A stretch of DNA of 64,000 nucleotides from a bacterium. Lineage in GTDB: Bacteria > Bacteroidota > Bacteroidia > Flavobacteriales > Schleiferiaceae. Under the pieces are notes generated by a model that saw only the letters and a program-made list of their open reading frames with translations, made no database searches and was not told the origin of the DNA. Of the stretch, positions 47,215-54,983 are shown one piece after another. Where the stretch lies: positions 32,221 through 96,220 of the forward strand of contig WGMI01000037.1 of NCBI GenBank assembly GCA_016125155.1, read 5' to 3'. Made by a program: the position numbers and the translations under genes. How positions within the stretch are numbered: the first letter of the stretch is position 1; the number at the start of each line of letters is the position of its first letter.

Positions 47215-47245
47215 TTTGTTAGATTAATCAAACATTTTATCTTTG
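47215..47245 (+). promoter_or_regulatory. Consensus promoter of the TonB-receptor operon
   Basis: TTTG (47215-47218), 19-bp spacer, TATCTTTG (47238-47245): an exact match to the Bacteroidota consensus in both boxes and in spacing. Transcription should start near 47251, about 14 nt before the ATG at 47265. Confidence 0.85.
47217..47234. promoter_or_regulatory. Probable DtxR/MntR-type operator
   Basis: TGTTAGATTAATCAAACA is an 18-bp palindrome with a single mismatched pair (TGTTnGATTAATCnAACA). It overlaps the -33 box and spacer of the TonB-receptor promoter and is 17 bp from the start codon of the divergent DtxR-family gene, a position suited to repress both. Confidence 0.7.
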
Positions 47246-47264
47246 CCTGGTCAAATCGCTCCAA

Positions 47265-49595
47265 ATGTCTGTTTTTTTCCGATTCCCTGTGTTGGGGTGT
47301 CTGCTGTCCCTTTTGTATCCCTCGACAGCGCTTGCCCAAAACGTGGTGAGCGTTCGTTCGATGGGTTCTGTCCCAGGCGAGGCGGACGGAGTGTTGGAAG
47401 GGGCCGCAGTATGGATCGAGGGGCAAAGCGTAGGGGGTTTTACCGACAGTACCGGAACCCTTGTAATCGGAAGTTTGCCCGAAGGACGGCATCGGTTGCA
47501 TGTGGCGAGTGTAGGGTACCACGCCCAAACCCTGACAGTTTCTTTTCCCTTGGAGCGCCCTTTGACCCTGGTGCTGCAGGCCTCCGGAGATTTGAACGCC
47601 ATTACTGTAACAGGCACCCTCAACGAAGTCCGGGTGCGCGATGCCCCGGTCAAGGCAGAAGTGCTGAGCGCGCAACGCATTGACGTACTCCTGCCCAGGG
47701 TGTCGTCGAGCCTTATCGATGCCATCCCGTTGGTCAATGGGGTTCGGGAAGTGGTGGCTTGTGGTGTCTGCGGAACCAATTCCATCAGCATCAATGGATT
47801 GCCAGGGCCTTATACCGCTGTACTCATCGACGGCATGCCGGTGTACGGGAATTTGGCCGCCGTCTATGGACTCAATGGAATACCCGCCTCGGCCATCGAC
47901 CGCATCGAGGTGATCAAAGGGCCCAATTCAACTTTGTACGGTTCGGAAGCGCTGGCCGGTGTCGTGAACATCGTCACGCTGAGCCCCGAACGTCAGCCCT
48001 TGTTGAGCGCTGATTTTATGGCGACCTCCCACGCCGAGCTTTTCGGGGGGTTAACCTGGGCGCCCCAATGGGGGAAAGTGCCTGTTTTGTTTTCTTACAA
48101 CGGTACTTATGCCAATCATTTCGTGGATCAGGACGGCGATGGATTCAGCGATGCCCCCCACCTCGACCGGCATAGCATCTTTGCCAAAGCCAACATTGCG
48201 GGTGCGGGCAAGCGAAACAGTTCGGTAGCGGTTCGGTATTCTTATGAAGACCGCCGCAACGGGGTTTCGGACTTTTTGGACCATCGTGCCTATCTCGATC
48301 TGAGGGGCAACGATTCGATTTACGGCGAGAGCATTGTAACGCGCCGCTGGGAGTTGTTTTCGAGTCTTTGGTTGTGGTCCGCCCAAGACGTCAAGCTCGA
48401 CCTCAGCCTCAGTCGACACGATCAAGACAGCTATTATGGGGCCGATTTCTATCGTGCCTACCAGAATATTGCTTTTGTCAATCTGACCCGCAACCGGGTT
48501 TATGGAGCGCACCGCATTTTGACGGGATTGGGTTATCGCCTTCAGGGCTACAACGACAATACGTCGGCTACCGAGACTTCTGAGGGAGCGGATAAAGCAG
48601 ACCTGCAGAGCATTCCCGGTCTGTTTGCCGAAGACGAGTGGAACATTGACTCTAATTGGGTATTGCTCACTGGGATGCGCGTCGATTACTACAGGCGCCA
48701 CGGGTGGATTGCCTCGCCCCGTCTCAACCTGAAATACGCGCCCACCCCCAATTCGGTATTTCGGCTCAATACGGGCACCGGTTTCCGCATTGTCAACCTC
48801 TTTACCGAAGACCACGCCTTTGTTTCAGGCCAGCGCGAAATTGTTATTGCGGAAGAACTTAATCCCGAGCGCAGTCTGAGCGGTAACCTCAACTACAACC
48901 AACAGTACACGCTTTCGAGGGGGTTTGGATCGATTGATGTCGATGTGTTTTACACCCACTTTTTCAACAAAATAGCTCCCGACTATTCCGATCCCAACAC
49001 CATTGTGTACGCCAACAGCCCGGGCTTTGCGCGCACCGCAGGTCTGGGGCTCAACTGGAACCACAGTTTTGCTTTTCCCATCAGTTGGACGCTGGGCGGG
49101 ATGCTGCAATCTGCCCAGATATCGGAAATGAACGAAGACGGAAAAACCACCCTGTCTGACCTCGAATTTGCCCCGAATTGGTCGGGGATATTCACCCTCA
49201 GCTATCGCCGTTCTGGCTGGAGTTTGGGCTATACGGCTTCCATTACAGGGCCCATGAAGTTGCCTACCGTGTACGACCTCGATGCACAAGGCAATCCGCT
49301 CCCGGATCCTCGCCCCACGCGTTCGCCCGTTTTTGCGAGACACACTGTGCAGGTTCAGTGGAACCTGCGTCCGGATTGGATGCTGTATGGAGGAATCCAA
49401 AACCTGTTTGACCAAATACAGTCCATCTCGCCTTTGGTGGGGTACAACGATCCCAATCATCCCAGTGGATTTAGTCCTTACTTTGATACGTCTTATGCCT
49501 ATGCAGCCGGGCATGGTCGCGAATTCTACCTCGGACTGCGCTGGACCTTGTCCGCCGACCAGAAACAACAACACCCTCGCACCGAACTACCTTAG
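47265..49595 (+). CDS. TonB-dependent receptor, probably for metal uptake
   Basis: Outer-membrane receptor of 776 residues. Signal peptide to about residue 25 (TALAQ), a carboxypeptidase-regulatory-like domain (about 35-105), then plug domain with NSISINGLPGPYTAVLIDGMPVYG and IEVIKGPNSTLYGSEALAGVVNI, and a 22-strand-type barrel. A CGVC motif lies in the plug directly before the conserved NSISING segment and may bind metal. Promoter and operator indicate control by the divergent DtxR-family repressor. A metal ABC ATPase and a ZIP transporter follow in the same operon. Confidence 0.93.
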   Translation: MSVFFRFPVLGCLLSLLYPSTALAQNVVSVRSMGSVPGEADGVLEGAAVWIEGQSVGGFTDSTGTLVIGSLPEGRHRLHVASVGYHAQTLTVSFPLERPLTLVLQASGDLNAITVTGTLNEVRVRDAPVKAEVLSAQRIDVLLPRVSSSLIDAIPLVNGVREVVACGVCGTNSISINGLPGPYTAVLIDGMPVYGNLAAVYGLNGIPASAIDRIEVIKGPNSTLYGSEALAGVVNIVTLSPERQPLLSADFMATSHAELFGGLTWAPQWGKVPVLFSYNGTYANHFVDQDGDGFSDAPHLDRHSIFAKANIAGAGKRNSSVAVRYSYEDRRNGVSDFLDHRAYLDLRGNDSIYGESIVTRRWELFSSLWLWSAQDVKLDLSLSRHDQDSYYGADFYRAYQNIAFVNLTRNRVYGAHRILTGLGYRLQGYNDNTSATETSEGADKADLQSIPGLFAEDEWNIDSNWVLLTGMRVDYYRRHGWIASPRLNLKYAPTPNSVFRLNTGTGFRIVNLFTEDHAFVSGQREIVIAEELNPERSLSGNLNYNQQYTLSRGFGSIDVDVFYTHFFNKIAPDYSDPNTIVYANSPGFARTAGLGLNWNHSFAFPISWTLGGMLQSAQISEMNEDGKTTLSDLEFAPNWSGIFTLSYRRSGWSLGYTASITGPMKLPTVYDLDAQGNPLPDPRPTRSPVFARHTVQVQWNLRPDWMLYGGIQNLFDQIQSISPLVGYNDPNHPSGFSPYFDTSYAYAAGHGREFYLGLRWTLSADQKQQHPRTELP

Positions 49596-49602
49596 CGGCC
49601 GG

Positions 49603-50406
49603 ATGAACACCCCTTTGATCGAGGCCAAATCCCTCACCGTGCGCTATCACTACAAGCCGGTGCTGTGGAACATCGATTGCAGCCTGAGTGCGGGCCGGAT
49701 GATTGGCATTATTGGGCCCAATGGATCGGGCAAGACGACGTTTCTCAAAACCCTCATGGGGTTGCTGAAACCCGACTCGGGCTCGGTGCGTTTGTTCGGA
49801 AAAGAGCCCAAGCAGGTGCTGGAGCGGCTGAGCTATGTTCCTCAGCGCGAAAGCGTCGATTGGGATTTTCCCGCCCGGGTGCAAGACGTCGTTTTGATGG
49901 GGCGCTACAGGCGATCCAATCTGCTCGGTCGGCTGAGCAAAGAAGACCGCCGTTTGGCAGACGAGGCCATGGACGAAGTCGGGTTGACGGAGTTTGCCAA
50001 GCGCCAAATCGGCGAACTGTCTGGAGGACAGCAACAAAGGGTGTTTTTGGCCCGGGCCATTGCCCGGCAACCCGAGTTGTTTTTGATGGACGAGCCCTTT
50101 GCCGGAGTGGATGCCGCGACCGAAGATGCCATATTGCGGCTGCTCGCCCGGCTGCGCGACAAGGGCCGTTCGGTAGTGATCGTTCACCACGATTTGCAAA
50201 CCGCCCAGCGCTTTTTCGACGAATTGGTGCTGCTGCGCACCCGGCTGATTGCCAGCGGACCCACCGAGCAGGTTCTGACCCCCGATCACCTCGACGAAGC
50301 CTACGGAGGGCGCTTGAGCGTGCTTTCGCGCATGGGTGACTTGCTTCAGAAGAGTCAACTCGATTGGAAAGAACGCGGAATCAACGATTCGGACCATGAA
50401 CGCTGA
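49603..50406 (+). CDS. Metal ABC transporter ATP-binding protein (ZnuC/MntB-like)
   Basis: ATPase of 267 residues. Walker A GPNGSGKTT, the family-typical RLSYVPQRESVDWDFPARVQDVVLMGRY, signature LSGGQQQRVFLARAIA and Walker B LFLMDEPFAGVD. The VDWDFP segment is characteristic of Mn/Zn/Fe chelate importers. It begins 7 nt after the TonB receptor and overlaps the ZIP gene by 11 bp. No permease or substrate-binding protein gene accompanies it, which is unusual. Confidence 0.9.
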   Translation: MNTPLIEAKSLTVRYHYKPVLWNIDCSLSAGRMIGIIGPNGSGKTTFLKTLMGLLKPDSGSVRLFGKEPKQVLERLSYVPQRESVDWDFPARVQDVVLMGRYRRSNLLGRLSKEDRRLADEAMDEVGLTEFAKRQIGELSGGQQQRVFLARAIARQPELFLMDEPFAGVDAATEDAILRLLARLRDKGRSVVIVHHDLQTAQRFFDELVLLRTRLIASGPTEQVLTPDHLDEAYGGRLSVLSRMGDLLQKSQLDWKERGINDSDHER

Positions 50407-51229
50407 AGCCATTCTCGGACCCTGGTTTACGGACCGTGCGCCGGTGCTTCAGGCTTTTATGGCGACCAGCTTTACCTGGCTGGTGACCGCGGCAGGGGCT
50501 TCGTTGGTGTTTTTTTTCAAGGACATGTCCCGAAAATGGCTGGATGGCATGCTCGGCTTTACGGGTGGGGTGATGATCGCAGCTTCGTATTGGAGCTTGT
50601 TGGCGCCTTCGATCGAAATGAGCCGGGCCCAAGGGGTGTGGCCGTGGTTTCCCCCGGCGGTCGGCTTTTTGCTCGGCGCCTTGTTTTTGTATGCCCTCGA
50701 CAAATGGGTGCCCCACCTCCACCTCAATTTTCAAACCGAGGAAACCGAAGGCCCCAAGACCGATTGGCACCGAACAACCCTGCTCGTTCTCGCCATTACC
50801 CTGCACAATATTCCCGAAGGGCTGGCGGTGGGCGTGGCGTTTGGGGCAGTAGCGGCGGGAATCCCCGGGGCCGATCTCGGGGCGGCTTTGGCGCTGGCCA
50901 TCGGCATTGGGCTTCAGAACTTTCCCGAGGGTATTGCGGTTTCCATGCCCCTGAGGCGGAGCGGGGTGAGTCCCTTGCGGAGTTTTTGGTTCGGTCAGCT
51001 TTCGGCCATCGTCGAACCCATTGCGGGCGTAGTAGGCGCCTTGGCCGTTTTGTACATGCAGCCCATTTTGCCCTATGCACTGGCGTTTGCCGCCGGGGCC
51101 ATGATTTATGTGGTCATCGAAGAGGTAGTGCCCGAAACCCAGCGCGACCGGTATACCGATACGGCCACCCTCGGATTTATCGGGGGGTTTTTGGTGATGA
51201 TGAGCCTCGACGTCGGATTGGGTTCTTGA
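50396..51229 (+). CDS. ZIP-family metal transporter
   Basis: Inner-membrane transporter of 277 residues with eight predicted helices. The conserved metal-binding helices read HNIPEGLAVGVAFG and NFPEGIAVSMPL, typical of bacterial ZIP (ZupT/GufA-like) carriers of Zn, Fe or Mn. The loop after helix three has HLHLNF, a possible metal-binding stretch. The ATG at 50396 overlaps the ABC ATPase. Co-transcription with the TonB receptor implies that metal brought into the periplasm may enter the cytoplasm through this protein. Confidence 0.93.
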   Translation: MNAEAILGPWFTDRAPVLQAFMATSFTWLVTAAGASLVFFFKDMSRKWLDGMLGFTGGVMIAASYWSLLAPSIEMSRAQGVWPWFPPAVGFLLGALFLYALDKWVPHLHLNFQTEETEGPKTDWHRTTLLVLAITLHNIPEGLAVGVAFGAVAAGIPGADLGAALALAIGIGLQNFPEGIAVSMPLRRSGVSPLRSFWFGQLSAIVEPIAGVVGALAVLYMQPILPYALAFAAGAMIYVVIEEVVPETQRDRYTDTATLGFIGGFLVMMSLDVGLGS

Positions 51230-51260
51230 GCCGACTCCGGCTCTGGATTCAATCCTCGCC

Positions 51261-51268
51261 TAACTTTG
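51261..51268 (+). promoter_or_regulatory. -7 box of the sufS-sufE operon
   Basis: TAACTTTG is an exact TAnnTTTG match, 76 bp before the sufS ATG at 51345. A -33 TTTG is not evident. The inverted repeat 51269-51291 begins at the next base. Confidence 0.6.
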
Positions 51269-51291
51269 TTGTTCGGAATCGTTCCAAACAA
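51269..51291. promoter_or_regulatory. Putative suf operator at the sufS transcription start
   Basis: Half-sites TTGTTCGGAA and TTCCAAACAA flank the centre TCG; only one of ten pairs is mismatched. It lies directly after the -7 box, as the related repeat does at sufA. The pepP/sdhC site (33790-33812) shares 19 of 23 bases. Confidence 0.6.
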
Positions 51292-51344
51292 GCGCCCTGT
51301 CTTTCGGGTTAAAGACAGTGTTGCTTTCACCCTACCCAACTGCC

Positions 51345-52577
51345 ATGTTTTCTGCTTCCGAACTCCTTGAACTCCGCGCCCAGTTCCCGATTCTCGAATC
51401 GACGGTGCATGGCAAGACTTTGGTTTACCTCGACAATGCGGCGAGTACGCACAAACCGGACCGGGTGCTTGAATCGATGAATGCGTACTACCGCACCACC
51501 CACAGCAACGTCCATCGCGGGGTGCACCAACTGAGCCAAAAGGCCACAGAAGCGTTTGAGCAAGCCCGAGAAGAGGTTCGATTGCATTTGAATGCCTCCG
51601 ATGCTTCAGAGATAATATTTACCAAGGGCTGCACCGATGCCATCAATACGGTGGCCTCGGGTTATGCGGAATTGCTCCGCGCAGGCGACGAAGTGCTTGT
51701 TTCTACCCTTGAACACCACAGCAACATTGTGCCGTGGCAAATGGCCTGCAGGCGCAGCGGAGCCGTGCTCAGGGTCATTCCGATCAACGACTCGGGCGAG
51801 CTGTTGTGGGATGTGGCTCTGCTCAGTCCCCGAACCCGCTTGGTGGCCGTAAACCACATTAGCAATGCGCTCGGCACCATCAACCCGATCGAACAAATCG
51901 TGCGCGATTGCCATGCGCAGCACACTGCGGTTCTGGTCGACGGCGCCCAGAGTGGTCCCCATCTGTCCATCGATGTTCAGGCCCTCGATGTCGATTTTTA
52001 TACCCTTAGCGGGCACAAGATCTACGGCCCTACGGGCATCGGGGTTTTGTACGGAAAACGCGCGCTCCTGGATGCGCTACCGCCCTACCAGGGGGGAGGC
52101 GATATGATCAAAACCGTGCGCTTTGAAGAAACCACCTACGCCGATCCCCCATTCAAATTTGAGGCGGGAACGCCGAACATGGCCGGAGCCATTGGTTTGG
52201 CGGAAGCACTTCGGTTTGTCCGCGATGTGGGTCTGAAGCGCATACAGGAGCACGAAACCGCGCTGTTGACCCAGGCTTCGGCGGAATTGGCGGGCATGTC
52301 TGAACTCCGCCTCGTTGGGACGGCACAGCGCAAAGCCTCCGTGCTTTCGTTTCTCATCGAAGGGGCGCATCCGTACGACATCGGTGTGCTACTCGATCAC
52401 ATGGGCATTGCGGTGCGCACAGGCCACCACTGCACGCAACCACTGATGGAGCGACTGGGTATACCCGGAACCGCCCGGGCCTCTTTCGCGCTCTACAACA
52501 CCCCTGTCGAAGTCGAAGCGTTCGTTCAGGCCGTGCGCAAGGCCACCTCGATGTTGTACGAACCCACCCAAGCTTAA
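51345..52577 (+). CDS. sufS: SufS, cysteine desulfurase
   Basis: PLP enzyme (410 residues) that removes sulfur from cysteine for Fe-S assembly. Landmarks are YLDNAASTHKP, HSNVHRGVHQLSQ, the PLP-lysine in TLSGHKIYGPTGIGVLYG, and the catalytic-loop Cys in RTGHHCTQPLM, all typical of group II (SufS) desulfurases. The ATG at 51345 begins MFSASELLELR; a start nine codons upstream is less likely. sufE follows after 20 nt. Confidence 0.96.
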   Translation: MFSASELLELRAQFPILESTVHGKTLVYLDNAASTHKPDRVLESMNAYYRTTHSNVHRGVHQLSQKATEAFEQAREEVRLHLNASDASEIIFTKGCTDAINTVASGYAELLRAGDEVLVSTLEHHSNIVPWQMACRRSGAVLRVIPINDSGELLWDVALLSPRTRLVAVNHISNALGTINPIEQIVRDCHAQHTAVLVDGAQSGPHLSIDVQALDVDFYTLSGHKIYGPTGIGVLYGKRALLDALPPYQGGGDMIKTVRFEETTYADPPFKFEAGTPNMAGAIGLAEALRFVRDVGLKRIQEHETALLTQASAELAGMSELRLVGTAQRKASVLSFLIEGAHPYDIGVLLDHMGIAVRTGHHCTQPLMERLGIPGTARASFALYNTPVEVEAFVQAVRKATSMLYEPTQA

Positions 52578-52597
52578 GCGAACCGATCCCCAACTCC

Positions 52598-53032
52598 ATG
52601 AACGACCGAAGCATTGCTGCCATTCAGGCCGAAATCGAGGAGGAATTTTCGATGTTCGACGACTGGACCGCCAAATACGAATACCTGATCGACCTCGGGC
52701 GTTCGCTCCCGCTCATTGATCCGGCCCTCAAAGACGACGACCACCTGATTCGCGGGTGTCAAAGCCGGGTTTGGATGGCTTCGGCTTTGGAAGGCGAGAA
52801 CATGCGCTATACCGCCGACAGCGACGCCATCATCACCAAAGGCATCATCGGGCTCCTGATTCGGGTCTTGGACAACCACCCCCCCGAAGAGGTCTACGCA
52901 GCCGATTTGACGTTTATCGATGCCATAGGACTCAGAGAACACCTTTCGCCCACCCGCGCCAATGGGTTGTTGAGCATGGTCAAGCAAATGAAGTACGACG
53001 CCCTGGCCCATACCGCCAAAAAATCGAGCTAA
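52598..53032 (+). CDS. sufE: SufE, cysteine desulfurase activator
   Basis: Sulfur acceptor for SufS (144 residues). The conserved acceptor Cys is in LIRGCQSRVW, and the N-terminal DDWTAKYEYLIDLG and C-terminal SPTRANGLLSMVKQMK match the family. It is placed directly between sufS and the SufT-like gene. Confidence 0.95.
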   Translation: MNDRSIAAIQAEIEEEFSMFDDWTAKYEYLIDLGRSLPLIDPALKDDDHLIRGCQSRVWMASALEGENMRYTADSDAIITKGIIGLLIRVLDNHPPEEVYAADLTFIDAIGLREHLSPTRANGLLSMVKQMKYDALAHTAKKSS

Positions 53033-53038
53033 ACCGCC

Positions 53039-53359
53039 ATGGACGAAACGCGAATGCAACAACTGGGAGAAGAGGTCGTGGAGGTGCTCCGCGGCATCTA
53101 CGACCCAGAAATTCCGGTCAACATCTACGAACTCGGTTTGGTGTACGACATCAAGGTGAGCGACGAAGCCGATGTGCACGTTCTGATGACCTTGACCTCC
53201 CCCAATTGCCCGGTGGCCGAAACCCTTCCGCGCGAGGTAGAAGGCAAGGTGCGCAGCCTCGACGCCGTCAAAGACGTGGAGGTGGAAATCACCTTCGATC
53301 CGCCCTGGACCAAGGATATGATGAGCGAAGAGGCCCAACTCGAACTCGGATTGTTGTGA
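53039..53359 (+). CDS. SufT-like (DUF59/MIP18) Fe-S assembly factor
   Basis: Protein of 106 residues: VLRGIYDPEIPVNIYELGLVYDI, TLTSPNCPVAE with the conserved Cys, and the C-terminal FDPPWTKDMMSEEAQLELG. DUF59 proteins assist late steps of Fe-S protein maturation. It lies 6 nt after sufE and overlaps the DUF2480 start by one base (TGATG). Confidence 0.92.
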   Translation: MDETRMQQLGEEVVEVLRGIYDPEIPVNIYELGLVYDIKVSDEADVHVLMTLTSPNCPVAETLPREVEGKVRSLDAVKDVEVEITFDPPWTKDMMSEEAQLELGLL

Positions 53360-53883
53360 TGGAGACTGAAGGCATTCGCAACCGCGTAGACGAGAGCGGT
53401 TTGATGACGCTCGATCTGGAGCGCCTGATCGAACGGCCCACCATCCTTGAAGTCGATTTGGCCGATTTTATGGAAGACCGCGTTCTGTTGCGCGAAAAAC
53501 CCTTTCGGGCACAATTGGCGCAATGGGTTCCCGAGTTCCCCTCGGGTCAAGGGGTTCGGCTGGCGGCCTTGTTTTGTTCGGAAGAGGCCATTGTGCCGCT
53601 GTGGAGCTGGATGCTGTTGACCGAGCGGTTGCATGCGCTCGGGTGTCGCGCTATGATGGGCACCGCTCCGGAAGTGCGCCAGCGGTGGGTGCTCGAGTCT
53701 GTTCAGAACCTCGACACCACGCCCTACCACGGGGCCCGGTTGATGGTGAAAGGTTGTTCGGATTCCATTCCGGCGGCAGCCTATGTGGCCCTGACCGACA
53801 AGCTGCTGCCCGTAGTTCAAAATCTGGCCTTCGGAGAACCGTGTTCTTCGGTCCCGGTGTTCAAACGGCGCGAGCGTTCCTAA
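53359..53883 (+). CDS. DUF2480 family protein
   Basis: Protein of 174 residues. Features visible are IRNRVDESGLMTLDLE at the start, the FLREKPFR-like segment (LLREKPFRAQL), SSEEAIVPLWSWMLL (here CSEEAIVPLWSW) and the terminal segment KGCSDSIPAAAYVAL. The family is confined mostly to Bacteroidota and is commonly found next to suf genes; its function is unknown. The Cys in VKGCSD is a candidate functional residue. Last gene of the sufS unit, overlapping convergent lspA by 4 bp. Confidence 0.88.
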   Translation: METEGIRNRVDESGLMTLDLERLIERPTILEVDLADFMEDRVLLREKPFRAQLAQWVPEFPSGQGVRLAALFCSEEAIVPLWSWMLLTERLHALGCRAMMGTAPEVRQRWVLESVQNLDTTPYHGARLMVKGCSDSIPAAAYVALTDKLLPVVQNLAFGEPCSSVPVFKRRERS

Positions 53884-54554
53884 ACGGCGCTGGCGGGAGG
53901 ATCTTGCCTCTCGATCTGCTCGGCCTCGGAAGGGGCTTCGGCTGTTTCGGCCTCCTCTTCCTTCGGAAACAACTCCTTTTGATGGAGAATCATCAACCCG
54001 ATACCGACCGAGATGCTGGTGTCGGCTACGTTAAAAATGGGCTCAAAAAACCGGAAGGGACGTCCTCCCCATAGGGGCAACCACTCGGGTAGTTGGGTGT
54101 CGATGAGCGGGAAATAGAGCATATCGACCACCTTGCCCTTGAGAAATCCGGCATATCCTCCTCCTTCGGGAAACCAGGTCGCCACTTGACCATAGCTGTG
54201 GTCAAAAAACAGCCCGTACACTGCGCTGTCGATCAAATTGCCCGCGGCACCTGCCAGGATCAGCGCCAAACTGATTACCGCTCCCTTAGAAGACTCCCTC
54301 TGACTCACTTTGATTAGCCAATGGACAATAAAACCCACGGCGGCAATGCGAAACAGGCTCAAGGCCAGTTTGCCCCAATTTCCTCCCAGTTCAAAGCCGA
54401 AGGCCATGCCCGGGTTTTCGGTAAAGTGCAGGATGAACCAATCGGTGATGCGAATCTCCTCCCCCAACATCAGATGGGTTTTGATCCACACCTTGGCCCA
54501 TTGATCGAGGACCAATACAGCCAAGCTCAAGGCAAGGGCAAAGCGCAGCTTCAC
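53880..54554 (-). CDS. lspA: LspA, lipoprotein signal peptidase II
   Basis: Aspartyl protease of the inner membrane that cleaves lipoprotein signals. Four helices are visible; catalytic Asp residues are in AGAAGNLIDS and NVADTSISVG. The FTENPGMAFGF motif is also conserved. At 224 residues it is longer than most because of an inserted loop of the Bacteroidota type and an acidic, Pro/Ala-rich C-terminal tail (about residues 195-224). Its ATG overlaps the traR/dksA stop. Confidence 0.95.
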   Translation of the reverse strand: MKLRFALALSLAVLVLDQWAKVWIKTHLMLGEEIRITDWFILHFTENPGMAFGFELGGNWGKLALSLFRIAAVGFIVHWLIKVSQRESSKGAVISLALILAGAAGNLIDSAVYGLFFDHSYGQVATWFPEGGGYAGFLKGKVVDMLYFPLIDTQLPEWLPLWGGRPFRFFEPIFNVADTSISVGIGLMILHQKELFPKEEEAETAEAPSEAEQIERQDPPASAV

Positions 54555-54928
54555 TGTTTGTTCTTTGCCTCGATGCTCAGGGTGGCGTGGGGGACCAGAC
54601 GCAGGCGGTCCTTGGGAATCAAGTTGCCCGTAATCCGGCAGATGCCGTAGGTCTTGTTTTCGATGCGCACCATAGCGCTCCGCAAATCGCGAATAAACTT
54701 CTCTTGACGCGCAGCCAACTGAGAATTGGCTTCCTTGCTCATGGTGTCCGATCCTTCCTCAAACGCTTTGAAGGTGGGCGAGGTGTCGTCGGTTCCGTTG
54801 TTGCGGTCGTTGGCAAAGTTTTCCTTCAACACCAGCAAATCGGCTTCGGCCTTTTCGATTTTGTCCAAAATGAGCGCCCGGAATTCTTCGAGTTCCTCGT
54901 CGCTGTATCTCAACTTCGGTTCCGCCAT
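54551..54928 (-). CDS. TraR/DksA-family protein with reduced zinc motif
   Basis: Protein of 125 residues: an N-terminal coiled coil (YSDEELEEFRALILDKIEKAEADL) with an acidic tip region, then the C-terminal segment YGICRITGNLIPKDRLRLVPHATLS, which keeps one Cys where classical DksA has four. This cysteine-poor form is usual in Bacteroidota. It would bind the secondary channel of RNA polymerase. The ATG at 54928 (MAEPKLRYS) is chosen; longer in-frame sequence overlaps the ileS end region. Coupled to lspA. Confidence 0.9.
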   Translation of the reverse strand: MAEPKLRYSDEELEEFRALILDKIEKAEADLLVLKENFANDRNNGTDDTSPTFKAFEEGSDTMSKEANSQLAARQEKFIRDLRSAMVRIENKTYGICRITGNLIPKDRLRLVPHATLSIEAKNKQ

Positions 54929-54983
54929 AGCCGTGGTGTTTCTGAAAGCCTGCAAAAATACTCTATTTCCCCCCTTTATAGGC

